Assembly (NCBI RefSeq): GCF_048269545.1
Contig: NZ_JBLXIJ010000010.1
Coordinates: forward strand, 1-52,214
Origin: Halpernia sp048269545
GTDB taxonomy: Bacteria; Bacteroidota; Bacteroidia; Flavobacteriales; Weeksellaceae
Reading direction: 5' to 3'
DNA: 52,214 bases
Positions within the stretch are counted from its first letter, which is position 1. Each line of letters opens with the position of its first letter. Position numbers and translations under genes: made by a program. Shown here piece by piece: positions 8,369 through 17,596 of the stretch. Under the pieces are notes generated by a model. That model was not told the DNA's origin and searched no databases. It was given only the letters and a program-made list of their open reading frames with translations.

Positions 8369-9262
8369 ATGCTCAAGAAAACTATTTTATTAGAAAATAA
8401 AACTTCGGTAAGTACTAAAAATTTACAATTAGTTATCAAAACAGAATTGCGGGAAAGCACGATTCCAGCGGAAGATATTGGATATTTGGTGGTGGATCAT
8501 CCCCAAGTTTTTTTAAGTATTCCTGCAATGAATTTATTGATTGAAAATAACGCTGCAATTATCATTTGCGGAAATAATCATTTGCCAAATGGAATGTTTC
8601 TAAACTTGAACAGCCATCATATTCAACAAGAGATTTTCCGCGTCCAAATGGAAGCTTCGTTGCCACTTAAAAAACAACTGTGGCAACAAACTGTGGTAGA
8701 AAAAATTACGAACCAAGGATTATTGTTAGAAAAAATAACTGGTGAAAGCAATTCTCACCCTTTTTTAGCCTCGCGGGTTTTGAGTGGTGATACTTCTAAT
8801 ATGGAAGGCGTTGCAGCTAATCTTTACTGGCGCGCATTTTTTGAAAATAGTATTTTACAATTTAAACGAGAGCGTTTTGGTGATTTTCCCAATAATTTTC
8901 TAAACTACGGTTACGCTATTTTACGCGCTGCTACGGCGAGAGCACTTTCTGGAAGCGGACTTCTAAATACTTTGGGAATTCACCACAGAAATAAATATAA
9001 CGCGTATGCATTGGCGGATGATATGATGGAACCATTTAGACCTTTGGTAGATGAAAAAGTTTTTGAATTGGTAGAACGAAATGAAGGGCAAGATTTAACA
9101 ACTGGTGTAAAAGTAGAATTATTAAAAATTCTAACACAAACCGTTTATTTTAATGATGAGAAAAGCCCTTTAATGGTGGGTTTGCAAAAAACTACCAGTT
9201 CGCTGCAACAATGCTTTACAGGTGAAAAGAAAAAAATTAATTTTCCAAAATTATGGAATTAA
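8369..9262 (+). CDS. cas1: CRISPR-associated endonuclease Cas1 (type II-C)
   Basis: At 297 residues it has the size of type II Cas1. Together with Cas2 it forms the integrase that inserts new spacers. The putative metal ligands are visible: Glu146 in MEGVAANLYW, His205 in LGIHHRNKYN and Asp217/Asp218 in YALADDMMEPFRP. The closing segment VGLQKTTSSLQQCFTGEKK matches the family end. cas2 overlaps its 3' end by 10 bp, implying translational coupling. Neither cas4 nor csn2 is nearby, which fits subtype II-C. The pair runs towards the array, opposite to cas9. Confidence 0.97.
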   Translation: MLKKTILLENKTSVSTKNLQLVIKTELRESTIPAEDIGYLVVDHPQVFLSIPAMNLLIENNAAIIICGNNHLPNGMFLNLNSHHIQQEIFRVQMEASLPLKKQLWQQTVVEKITNQGLLLEKITGESNSHPFLASRVLSGDTSNMEGVAANLYWRAFFENSILQFKRERFGDFPNNFLNYGYAILRAATARALSGSGLLNTLGIHHRNKYNAYALADDMMEPFRPLVDEKVFELVERNEGQDLTTGVKVELLKILTQTVYFNDEKSPLMVGLQKTTSSLQQCFTGEKKKINFPKLWN

Positions 9263-9582
9263 ACGGCTATCGAATTATGTGGATTTTTGTGTTTTTTGAT
9301 TTACCAACCGAAACGAAAAAAGACAGACACAACGCGTCTAAATTTAGAACCAATTTATTGAAAGACGGTTTTAATATGATGCAATTTTCTGTTTATATGC
9401 GCCATTGTGCGAGTAGTGAAAGTGCAGATGTACATGAAAAACGGGTAAAGTTATTACTTCCGCCTTTTGGAAAAGTGAGTGTTTTGCGCATTACGGATAA
9501 ACAATTTGGAAATATTATGAATTTTTGGGGCAAAGCGGAAGTCCCAAAACCACCGGGACCTGTGCAATTGGAATTATTTTAG
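9253..9582 (+). CDS. cas2: CRISPR-associated endoribonuclease-fold protein Cas2
   Basis: The 109-residue protein has the Cas2 ferredoxin fold pattern. The first strand IMWIFVFFDLPTETKKDR carries the conserved Asp16, followed by the helix with FRTNLLKDGFNMMQ and the strand FSVYMRHC. The C-terminal tail (PKPPGPVQLELF) is the domain-swapping type. It bridges Cas1 dimers during spacer capture. The start at 9253 lies inside the last codons of cas1. A bidirectional terminator hairpin follows at 9589-9636. Confidence 0.96.
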   Translation: MELNGYRIMWIFVFFDLPTETKKDRHNASKFRTNLLKDGFNMMQFSVYMRHCASSESADVHEKRVKLLLPPFGKVSVLRITDKQFGNIMNFWGKAEVPKPPGPVQLELF

Positions 9583-9588
9583 GAATAA

Positions 9589-9636
9589 AAAAATGCTTCA
9601 ATCTTGCTTTATCTGTGCAAAAAAGAAGCATTTTTT
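9589..9636. terminator. bidirectional terminator between cas2 and the CRISPR array
   Basis: AAAAATGCTTC and GAAGCATTTTT are perfect arms around a 25-nt loop, with A-runs and T-runs on opposite sides. It ends cas1-cas2 transcription and would also stop array transcripts arriving on the - strand. Confidence 0.75.
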
Positions 9637-9688
9637 AGAACGACATTTCTATTTAATTTGTTGATTACTAGAAGGTAGCGAGCCAACT

Positions 9689-11766
9689 AATATCGTCTTT
9701 TCTAATCTTTAATCAAACCACAACAATTCTTTGGCTGCTCGTTGTATCTTCCTGAATATCGTCTTTTCTAATCTTTAATCAAACCACAACCTTTTGGATC
9801 TGCAGTTATTGTGACTAAAGAATATCGTCTTTTCTAATCTTTAATCAAACCACAACAGGTAGTCAAGCATTTAATAAAAATGATTTAATATCGTCTTTTC
9901 TAATCTTTAATCAAACCACAACATAAGACCGTTGTAAACGCCAGTTAATAAAATATCGTCTTTTCTAATCTTTAATCAAACCACAACGGGTTCAAACCAC
10001 ATTATTTAGTCTTTTATAATATCGTCTTTTCTAATCTTTAATCAAACCACAACAGAGGAAGGCGACATGCGTGAAGCGCCGCCAATATCGTCTTTTCTAA
10101 TCTTTAATCAAACCACAACATTACTTAGATTATTTCGACCAAAGATTACAATATCGTCTTTTCTAATCTTTAATCAAACCACAACACAAGTGCGCCACAT
10201 TTCGTGGTTGTCTTCAATATCGTCTTTTCTAATCTTTAATCAAACCACAACACCGATGCATTGATTAAATCAAAGAGCGAAAATATCGTCTTTTCTAATC
10301 TTTAATCAAACCACAACTTGGCGTGTCATTACGATATAATTGAATGGAATATCGTCTTTTCTAATCTTTAATCAAACCACAACATAAAAATAACTTTAGA
10401 AATGGATTGGTTTAATATCGTCTTTTCTAATCTTTAATCAAACCACAACAGTCTCTACAGTTACAACCATTTCAATTGAATATCGTCTTTTCTAATCTTT
10501 AATCAAACCACAACATTTCACTTGTTTAGGAAGTCAAGCATTTAAATATCGTCTTTTCTAATCTTTAATCAAACCACAACATAATGGGGGTTCATACCCT
10601 TTCGTTACTAAATATCGTCTTTTCTAATCTTTAATCAAACCACAACAAGATTGGCACAATGAAAATAAGCCACCGCAATATCGTCTTTTCTAATCTTTAA
10701 TCAAACCACAACGGTTAGTCTACCAACAAATTAATTTAATAAAATATCGTCTTTTCTAATCTTTAATCAAACCACAACCTGCTCATATTCTAACTCATAT
10801 TTGTTTAAATATCGTCTTTTCTAATCTTTAATCAAACCACAACTAATGAAATAGCAGTTCCATTAAGAAGTTCAATATCGTCTTTTCTAATCTTTAATCA
10901 AACCACAACTAATACCTGTAAAAAGTCTTGCATCAAAACAATATCGTCTTTTCTAATCTTTAATCAAACCACAACCAATATCAAAAGTTCCTGCAAATTC
11001 TGTTTAATATCGTCTTTTCTAATCTTTAATCAAACCACAACACTCACTTCTATATTGAATCCAGTATATAAATATCGTCTTTTCTAATCTTTAATCAAAC
11101 CACAACCATTCATGGAACTATCGGAAATGTACAAAGAATATCGTCTTTTCTAATCTTTAATCAAACCACAACTACTTCTACAAGTGGTAAAATTTCTTTG
11201 TAAATATCGTCTTTTCTAATCTTTAATCAAACCACAACACACGCGCGTGGGACCAATATTATGACTTAAATATCGTCTTTTCTAATCTTTAATCAAACCA
11301 CAACGATAATAATGGACAAGAGTTAGTTGATTATAATATCGTCTTTTCTAATCTTTAATCAAACCACAACGTTTAGTGTTTTCATAATAATAAATTTAAG
11401 AATATCGTCTTTTCTAATCTTTAATCAAACCACAACGCAATATCGATTTGGCTTTGAACCGTGTCGAATATCATCTTTTCTAATCTTTAATCAAACCACA
11501 ACGTAAAAACATTAATTGATTTCATTGACCATAATATCGTCTTTTCTAATCTTTAATCAAACCACAACATTAAATAATCCTTTCTATACTAGGGCGAAAA
11601 TATCGTCTTTTCTAATCTTTAATCAAACCACAACTATGGTGTAAAGATACATAAAAAGTATATAAATATCGTCTTTTCTAATCTTTAATCAAACCACAAC
11701 TGAAACTATCCAATTCACGTTATTACCGGAAATATCGTCTTTTCTAATCTTTAATCAAACCACAAC
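9689..11766 (-). CRISPR. type II-C CRISPR array, 32 repeats / 31 spacers
   Basis: I count 32 copies of a 36-bp repeat; the + strand form starts AATATCGTCTTTTC and ends AATCAAACCACAAC. The 31 spacers are 29-30 bp, giving a 65-66 bp period. Only the copy at 11467-11502 is seen to differ (ATCATC instead of ATCGTC). Read on the - strand the repeat starts GTTGTGGTTTGATTA, the usual type II form, and it pairs with the tracrRNA at 15433-15522. The mature crRNAs therefore come from the - strand, read from 11766 to 9689, downstream of cas9. Spacers at 9857-9886 and 10515-10544 overlap in sequence (see findings). All spacers are different. No spacer was seen to match this window, but I could only inspect by eye. 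Confidence 0.99.
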
Positions 11767-11813
11767 GGAAAATCCGTTGCAGAAAATCGGGACGATTTTC
11801 CGTTGTGGTTTGG
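11755..11813 (-). promoter_or_regulatory. leader-repeat junction hairpin
   Basis: On the - strand the leader carries CAAACCACAACGGAAAATC (11813-11795). It is perfectly complementary, over 19 bases, to the sequence spanning the end of the leader and the first 12 bases of repeat 1 (11773-11755). A second, competing 8-bp hairpin (GAAAATCG/CGATTTTC) lies within the loop region. There is no T-run. It may be a Cas1-Cas2 recognition structure, or it may mask the first repeat in the RNA. The rest of 11767-11861 shows nothing else. Confidence 0.7.
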
Positions 11814-11861
11814 TTGCTTATGACCTCTGAAAAACTGTATGTCAAAGAACTTTTCTAAAAT

Positions 11862-14800
11862 TTAAATTTTAAAAGTTTTACCTGAAACTGAAATTTTTAC
11901 TTTTATTGGATTGAAAGTGAACCAGCCCGTTTTCCCTTCTCCAAAACCTCTGATTTGCTTATAAGCATCATCAGTAACTGTGGATGATAAATGTTTTCTA
12001 AAAAAATAATCTCCTGAAGTTAATTTCTGGACTCTATACAAATGGTTTTTCAGATGATTATAATTTGGATTTTCCCAATTGATTTCATCTTCATCCAATC
12101 CTAACAAAAACATATCGTTAATGTGTAAAGTTGTAACTATTTCTTTGCCGTGTGTTGGTAATTGATAAATTGGAAAACCTTGTCTTTTCCGTTCTACAAC
12201 CGTCCAAAATGTAACGACATCTTCTTTTAAATTTCCACTTTCGTCTTTATAAATTAAAACATGATGGTTATTTCTTGGGTTCACCCATTGGTTCAGGTCA
12301 TCTTTTAGTTTTTCTGCTCCGCTAAAATTTTCACGCATTCTTACTTTTAATATTGGAACTGGATCTCCGTTTTTATTAGGCATAAAAATTTCCGGTATTT
12401 TACTTCCGTTTTCATCAATGGTGAAAAATGTTTTAGTAGGAATTATACCATTGTCATAGTTATCAATTTCTTTTTGAATTTCTTTTGATATTTTGCTATC
12501 TGACGACAACATTAATTCATTGTTTAATTCCGAAAGTCTTATTTGTATTCTCTTAAAAATTAATTTTCTCGTAGTTTCATCAACGACTTTTTCTACTTGT
12601 TTTAATTTATTTAAACTATCAATTGGTTTCCTAACATGAAATGCTTCTTCGCCATTAAAATCTCTCTTACCAAAGACAGTTTCTTTGTGCAATTGTCCTC
12701 TTGCTGCAACGCCTACATTTTTATATTTCTGTCCATTTTTCTCTGTAATATGCGTTCTAGTTGTAATATCATTTGAAACTTTTTTATGAGAAACTAAAAT
12801 ATTTTCAACAGCAATATCTGCATCATTTACAAAACTCTCCCACGGTAAAGGAAAATTCTTCATTTCATAATTTCTATTATATCGGTTCCATTTTGATAAT
12901 TCTTGTACATAAGATATTTTCGTACAAGCCATTACTAAAGCATCTATTGCATGATGTCTATGGTCTTCTCTTGTTTTGGTATTTTCATCATTCAAAATAC
13001 TATTTAATCCCCATTTATGTCGAAGATTTGAAGTGGCTTGTCCAGGTGAAACATTTACTTTTTTGCATATTTTAGATAAATAATTTTTGGCTTCTTTGCT
13101 GATGTATCTTGTATCATTTAACTGGCGGGAAGTAAAGTCATCATCGAATTTTTGTTTTACAAAGTGTTTAAACTTAAAATAGGCTTTAGGATACTCCTTT
13201 GTATCGGAAAATAATTTTAATGCACGTTCTTTTATTGAAGCCCAATTCTGCTCATTATCTCCATAAAATTCAAAAGGTGTTTTATCTCCTTTTTTTCTAT
13301 TTTCATCTGCAAAACAAAGTGTTTTATTTCCAAAACTATCATTCAAAGAACGACTCCAAGGATGGATATGCTCTATTTGAACTTCACCAGAAAATAGTTG
13401 TGTTAGAGAAATTGGTTTTCCTGTATAAGGACAAGTTTTTTTGCATTCTTCCCACAGTTTATAAAGCAATATATTATCGTGAGTAATTCTTATTCCCTCT
13501 TCATTTAGTCTTTGTTTTACTCTATCATTTTCGCGCTCTAGTCTTTGATTATTTTTTCTAATTTCATAGCGTTGCGATTTTGATGTTTTTAAATCTCGCG
13601 CCATTTCTACTTTGATCTCGTCTATATTACCATATTCATCAATCAATTCATTGACTAATTTTCGCAATTCAAATAAAGCAGTAATTACAACAGGATTTCT
13701 GATGGCTTGGATTTCTTTGTCCGCTTCTTTTCCTAAGGGTAATTTTTCTAATAATTCTTCCACTTCAATTGCGGCGGAATGATGGTACAATTTCTTTAAT
13801 TGCTTTTCTGAAATTTGATAATCTCTTCTTAAAATATCTTTTACAATTTCAATAAATCCACCTTTGTTTTTAGACCGAACTATTTCAAAAATATTATCAT
13901 AGAAAAAATATCTCTTTTCATCAGATAATTGATACCAATCAGCACCGAAAACATTTTTAATTCCGCCTAAAACTACTGCAACATCATAAGTATAACCCAT
14001 TTTTAGAAACGGCAATATATTCAGAATTGCTTTTCTACTTAAACTTGAATAGCCATCTTTAACATTAAATTTAGAAATACTTACCGCTTGTTCTTCTGTG
14101 AAATTCCAATGCTTTAATGCATATTCTTTTACATTAGATTTACTATCAAAAAAATACAAAACGTGCCAAATATCTTCCTGTTCTTTTTCAGAAAAATCAA
14201 ACCACTTTTTACCGAAATATTTTTTGTTTGATAAATTTGAAATCGTGTGTGTTCCAACGATTTTATCTTCATCTTTATAATTGAATTTGAATTCCGCACT
14301 TTCTTTACCAATTACTTTTCTAATTTTTTTAAATTCAGGCTTTTCATTAGCGTATAAAAATTCTACAATTTTCTCTTTTTCTTCCTTTAAAATCTTCTTT
14401 CCATTAATCTCTACCGTGTTTACCCATTGCCACACTCGGAATTGTTCAAATGGAATTGCACTTATTGGGCATTTAGTTTTTCCTTTTCTAATATATTTCC
14501 CATTTTCATCCTTTACTTCATTTTCAAAAGAACAGAAACCAACCAGATGTTTTTGCGAACGCAGTGGTCTTTGATGAAATAAAATGCCATCTTCTTTGTA
14601 ACCATCCAATTTTCTACCGCCAAACAAAGCTTTTAAATCATCATTTAAATTAGAATGAAACTGCTTTTGCTTTTCCCAAATTAATTCAAATTCATCAACA
14701 TACATTTTACGAGTTGTATACCTATTTCGAATTCTTTCTAAACCCTCTTTAAAAGGTTCATTTTCTTTCGGATAAATTTCAGATAAATAAGCGCCTAAAG

Positions 14801-15341
14801 TTTTATCTTCAATATGTTCTTGAGTTTCTGTAATTCCTATTTTTCCCTCCTTTGGATTTCCTTTAAAAATTGCACCATCATCACTTCCGCCTTTTCTGCT
14901 GTTACTTAAAAATCCTCGTCGTTGAATTAAATGATAAAATATTCTACCAAGATCTTCTAAGGAAAGTTCCTCTGTTAATGCTTTTTTTCGCAAAACATAA
15001 GGATTCAAAGAAAACCAAGATGCCAATTTTCCTTCTGGGAATTTTTTCACTTCTTTCCATTCTTTAAAATCCACAGAATCTAAAGGACACATATCATTTT
15101 CTGAAAGCGCTTTTAATAAAACTTGCTTTCTTAATCTTCTTCTAAAGAATTGTCGTCTTACACCTCTCGCTCCAGTTCTACTTGCACTTTTTGACATTTC
15201 TCGTCCTTCACCTTCGCCTAAATTATCAACTCCCATGGGAAAAATCCGACTTCCCATTCCGATAATGGTACCCTTCAGATCATCAACAATCGCCCATCCA
15301 ATTGAGTTTGTTCCTAAATCCAATCCTAATATTTTTGCCAT
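11862..15341 (-). CDS. cas9: RNA-guided DNA endonuclease Cas9, type II-C
   Basis: At 1159 residues this is within the compact II-C range. RuvC-I is at the N-terminus (GLDLGTNSIGWAI, catalytic Asp8), followed by the arginine-rich bridge helix (RRQFFRRRLRKQVLL, about residues 62-76). RuvC-II is IKVEMARDL with Glu579. The HNH motif is IEHIHPWS with His658 and Asn681 in DENRKKGDK. RuvC-III is DHRHHAIDALVMA with catalytic Asp800. A divergent wedge/PAM-interacting C-terminus follows. All catalytic residues are intact, so it should be active. It is transcribed leftwards and the array follows on the same strand after 95 bp. The tracrRNA starts about 90 bp upstream on the opposite strand. Several antisense ORFs in this span are shadows. 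Confidence 0.98.
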   Translation of the reverse strand: MAKILGLDLGTNSIGWAIVDDLKGTIIGMGSRIFPMGVDNLGEGEGREMSKSASRTGARGVRRQFFRRRLRKQVLLKALSENDMCPLDSVDFKEWKEVKKFPEGKLASWFSLNPYVLRKKALTEELSLEDLGRIFYHLIQRRGFLSNSRKGGSDDGAIFKGNPKEGKIGITETQEHIEDKTLGAYLSEIYPKENEPFKEGLERIRNRYTTRKMYVDEFELIWEKQKQFHSNLNDDLKALFGGRKLDGYKEDGILFHQRPLRSQKHLVGFCSFENEVKDENGKYIRKGKTKCPISAIPFEQFRVWQWVNTVEINGKKILKEEKEKIVEFLYANEKPEFKKIRKVIGKESAEFKFNYKDEDKIVGTHTISNLSNKKYFGKKWFDFSEKEQEDIWHVLYFFDSKSNVKEYALKHWNFTEEQAVSISKFNVKDGYSSLSRKAILNILPFLKMGYTYDVAVVLGGIKNVFGADWYQLSDEKRYFFYDNIFEIVRSKNKGGFIEIVKDILRRDYQISEKQLKKLYHHSAAIEVEELLEKLPLGKEADKEIQAIRNPVVITALFELRKLVNELIDEYGNIDEIKVEMARDLKTSKSQRYEIRKNNQRLERENDRVKQRLNEEGIRITHDNILLYKLWEECKKTCPYTGKPISLTQLFSGEVQIEHIHPWSRSLNDSFGNKTLCFADENRKKGDKTPFEFYGDNEQNWASIKERALKLFSDTKEYPKAYFKFKHFVKQKFDDDFTSRQLNDTRYISKEAKNYLSKICKKVNVSPGQATSNLRHKWGLNSILNDENTKTREDHRHHAIDALVMACTKISYVQELSKWNRYNRNYEMKNFPLPWESFVNDADIAVENILVSHKKVSNDITTRTHITEKNGQKYKNVGVAARGQLHKETVFGKRDFNGEEAFHVRKPIDSLNKLKQVEKVVDETTRKLIFKRIQIRLSELNNELMLSSDSKISKEIQKEIDNYDNGIIPTKTFFTIDENGSKIPEIFMPNKNGDPVPILKVRMRENFSGAEKLKDDLNQWVNPRNNHHVLIYKDESGNLKEDVVTFWTVVERKRQGFPIYQLPTHGKEIVTTLHINDMFLLGLDEDEINWENPNYNHLKNHLYRVQKLTSGDYFFRKHLSSTVTDDAYKQIRGFGEGKTGWFTFNPIKVKISVSGKTFKI

Positions 15342-15396
15342 AATTACTTAGTTTTTTTAAGATTTTTAAAATTAGTGAAAAAACTAATTGATTTGT

Positions 15397-15426
15397 AATA
15401 ATATTTTCAAATTATTACTATATTTG
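15397..15426 (+). promoter_or_regulatory. tracrRNA promoter region with palindrome
   Basis: A Bacteroidota-type -7 box TATATTTG (TAnnTTTG) sits at 15419-15426, about 7 bp before the inferred tracrRNA start. No clean -33 TTTG is present at the usual distance; the nearest TTTG at 15392 is a few bases too far. An 8-bp inverted repeat GTAATAAT/ATTATTAC (about 15395-15418) lies between these boxes. It could be an operator shared with the divergent cas9 promoter. A further 7-bp inverted repeat AATTAGT/ACTAATT lies closer to cas9. Confidence 0.5.
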
Positions 15427-15432
15427 TTGCAA

Positions 15433-15522
15433 GATAATTTTATTCTAATCTTTAATCTTATCACAATAAGGCTATATGCCGTAGATGAAAATCTTTAGTC
15501 CTGCTTCGGTGGGACTTTTTTT
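15433..15522 (+). ncRNA. tracrRNA of the type II-C CRISPR system
   Basis: The anti-repeat at 15443-15467 (TTCTAATCTTTAATCTTATC and following CACAA) pairs with the 5' 25 bases of the - strand repeat. There are 23 pairs, counting G-U wobbles, around one internal two-base U/U bulge. It is followed by a nexus hairpin GGC-TATAT-GCC (about 15470-15480) and an intrinsic terminator AGTCCTGC-TTCG-GTGGGACT (15497-15516) with a run of eight T's. The 5' end is inferred from the upstream TAnnTTTG box, giving about 90 nt. It is divergent from cas9. Confidence 0.92.
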
Positions 15523-15571
15523 TGTTGAAAACAATTAAGTTCTCAGTAAACAGTTCCGTTGTAAAGAAACC

Positions 15572-15663
15572 AACTTTGCCAAAGTTTGGAACTTTGGCAA
15601 AGTTTAGAAAATTCTTCTTATCCTTGAAAGTGCTTGAGATTATTACCATCTTTGCCAAAGTTT
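15572..15663. repeat. AACTTTG(C/G)CAAAGTT palindromic repeats
   Basis: Two back-to-back palindromes AACTTTGCCAAAGTT and AACTTTGGCAAAGTT (15572-15604) together form a larger inverted repeat. A third unit CTTTGCCAAAGTTT lies at 15650-15663. They are intergenic and resemble the short palindromes often seen between flavobacterial genes. The remaining sequence between the tracrRNA and 15819 is A/T-rich spacer. Confidence 0.7.
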
Positions 15664-15819
15664 GAAAATTTATTAAAGTTTAAAATCCCATCAACACTTA
15701 ATCTTCAATCTATAAATAAATTAATTAAAAAGTTTTATCTTTAATTTCGAGGCTTTAATATTTTAAGACTTTTAAAAAACCAAACAACTTTAGGTTTTAA
15801 TAAAACGCGATTTTGCAAA

Positions 15820-16338
15820 ATGGAAAAATTAATCATCTTATCTGATTTATGGGGCTCAAAAAAATCGGATTGGATTGCAAATTACACTACAATTTTAAAA
15901 TCCAATTTTGAAATAAAATATTACGATTGTTGTGAACTAGGAGAAATCAATTTAACAGATTATTCAGAGGAAAATATTCATCAACAATTTATTAATGGTG
16001 GAATTGACAAAGCCGTGCAAAATTTACTTAAAGAAGAAAAAGGAAATAGTTCTGTTTTAGGTTTTAGCATCGGCGGATTTATTGCTTGGAAAACTGCCTG
16101 TGAAGGTTTGGAAATAAAAGAATTAATTGCAGTTTCTTCTACAAGATTAAGATATGAAAACCAAAAACCTAATTGTAGCATTAATCTAATCTATGGAGAA
16201 AACGATTATTATAAACCTAATAATTCTTGGTTTAATCAGCTTAATCTACAACCTAAAATTTATAAAAAAGAAGAACACAATTTTTATATGAAAAAAGAAA
16301 AAGCGTTAGAAATTTGCGATGAAATAATTAAAAATTAA
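15820..16338 (+). CDS. small alpha/beta-hydrolase
   Basis: This 172-residue protein has a compact hydrolase layout. LIILSDLWG at the N-terminus may form the first strand and oxyanion region. The nucleophile elbow is GFSIGG (about residues 86-91), then a strand with INLIYGENDYY that carries the acid residue, and finally EEHNFYM with the likely catalytic His. The size fits cytosolic RBBP9/YdeN-like or short esterase-type hydrolases. No signal peptide is present. The substrate is unknown. It is next to the cas9 region but does not belong to it by function. It is monocistronic, with the next gene convergent. Confidence 0.75.
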   Translation: MEKLIILSDLWGSKKSDWIANYTTILKSNFEIKYYDCCELGEINLTDYSEENIHQQFINGGIDKAVQNLLKEEKGNSSVLGFSIGGFIAWKTACEGLEIKELIAVSSTRLRYENQKPNCSINLIYGENDYYKPNNSWFNQLNLQPKIYKKEEHNFYMKKEKALEICDEIIKN

Positions 16339-16377
16339 AAGCTCGTAGTTATATTAATTTTGAACTCATATACTTAT

Positions 16378-17358
16378 TTAAAAGGGCAAATTAATACTTT
16401 CTGGCTCAATAAAATCTTTGGAATAAGGGTTTTCTAAATAGCTTAAAATAGGTTTTTGAAACTGAAGAATTTCCTTTTTTCCTATGCCGTAAACTTGCCA
16501 ATAATTGGAAAGTAATTGTGAAAAAACATCTTCGTCCCAAAAACCAAACTGCGGTTCTTGCTCATTATTAGCAATTTCAATCGTTATTTTTCCTTCTTGA
16601 TTTTCAACTTTATATTTGGGCGCATAATTCAAAATATAATCAGAATAATGGAATCTTGCGTACAATTCTTCAAACTGAATTGGATGTAAAACGTGATCTT
16701 TCATTTTTTCTAAAATCTCTTTTTGCTTTTCTCCAATCACACCATTATCTTGCAAACAAGCGATAAAACCAAAACCATTCACACCAAAAGAAAATAATAA
16801 ATTAATAGCGTCATCGCGAAAACTAAAAATATCCGCAGAATATTTGAGTGGAAACACAACAATTGTCCAAGGTTTTTTACCCACAAAAGTGATGGGTTTT
16901 ACAATGGATTGCAACATCAAATGAAAGTAACCGAAACGTTTTTTTAAAGAATCTGAAAGCACAAATTCTTGTCCCATTTTTCTCAAACGATTGCTTTCAT
17001 AAACCATTTCATAATACAAAAGTCCATAAACCATTCTTCCTGTCCAAAGAAAAATTAATTCCTCATCAAGCGAATTCATGCCTTCAAAACCATTTTTATA
17101 AGCAATTTGAATTTTCACATCCAAATCGTCAAAAGCTTTTTTTACTTCCGCAGAACAAGGCAATTTTAAATCAGAATAATTGTAAGATTTGGTTTTATCC
17201 ATCATCTCAATTCTGTCTTCACCAAATTTAAAATGATTCATTAACCATTCTGGGAAAACAGTCATCTTTTCAGTAGTTAAAACGCCTGTAAGAAAGCAAA
17301 AATGTTCATCGAAAATTAAATCTTCAAATGGATTATAAAGCGTTTCGGACATAAACAA
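16378..17358 (-). CDS. conserved hypothetical protein
   Basis: I do not recognise this 326-residue protein. There is no signal peptide, no evident transmembrane helix and no catalytic motif. It is rich in aromatic residues (for example FDEHFCFLTG near residue 17, WTGRMVYGLLYYEMVYESN near 106). It contains a possible alpha/beta core (WTIVVFPLKYSADIFSFRD near 165). The opening could be at Met1 or Met3. It is convergent with the small hydrolase and separated from the divergent metal-binding gene by a promoter-bearing gap. It is probably a cytosolic protein of the Bacteroidota with unknown role. Confidence 0.6.
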   Translation of the reverse strand: MFMSETLYNPFEDLIFDEHFCFLTGVLTTEKMTVFPEWLMNHFKFGEDRIEMMDKTKSYNYSDLKLPCSAEVKKAFDDLDVKIQIAYKNGFEGMNSLDEELIFLWTGRMVYGLLYYEMVYESNRLRKMGQEFVLSDSLKKRFGYFHLMLQSIVKPITFVGKKPWTIVVFPLKYSADIFSFRDDAINLLFSFGVNGFGFIACLQDNGVIGEKQKEILEKMKDHVLHPIQFEELYARFHYSDYILNYAPKYKVENQEGKITIEIANNEQEPQFGFWDEDVFSQLLSNYWQVYGIGKKEILQFQKPILSYLENPYSKDFIEPESINLPF

Positions 17359-17443
17359 TTAGAATAATTAAGTTTAAAAAATATCTGCAAATATAACCAT
17401 AAACTACGGTTTTCATGGGTGATTAAATCCTAATTTAAAACAT

Positions 17444-17473
17444 TTTGTCATTATAAAATTATGTTTATATTTG
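17444..17473 (+). promoter_or_regulatory. Bacteroidota-type promoter for the Met/Cys-rich protein
   Basis: TTTG at 17444-17447 (-33) and TATATTTG at 17466-17473 (-7) are 18 bp apart, close to the TTTG/TAnnTTTG consensus of this phylum. Transcription should start near 17480, leaving a 5' leader of about 115 nt before the ATG at 17597. Confidence 0.7.
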
Positions 17474-17506
17474 ATTGTCATTAACACTTAATAAAAATTA
17501 CTCAAT

Positions 17507-17561
17507 ATGAAATCGCCATTTCTAAGTTTGCAAACAAACACAAATGAAAATTAAGGCGATT
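17507..17561 (+). promoter_or_regulatory. structured leader with a 15-codon ORF
   Basis: The leader contains ATG at 17507 followed by 14 sense codons (MKSPFLSLQTNTNEN) and TAA at 17552-17554. AATCGCC (17511-17517) and GGCGATT (17555-17561) form a perfect 7-bp stem enclosing the small ORF. Translation of the small ORF would disrupt the stem, as in a translational attenuator. This is inferred from the sequence alone. Confidence 0.4.
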
Positions 17562-17596
17562 CTATATGACCTTAAAAAAACAATAAAAATCTACAT

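Noticed and set aside
10186..10215. spacer matching the host repeats near 26.1 kb
   Set aside because: Only CGCCAC and TTCGTGG are shared, separated by a different length; too short for a self-target.
10067..10264. ORF across the CRISPR array
   Set aside because: It repeats the translated CRISPR repeat (SSFLIFNQTTT) three times and is only an open frame through repeat-spacer units.
12773..13486. ORFs antisense to cas9
   Set aside because: Cas9 has an unbroken frame with all catalytic motifs; the opposite frames have low-complexity, Leu/Phe-rich translations without family features.
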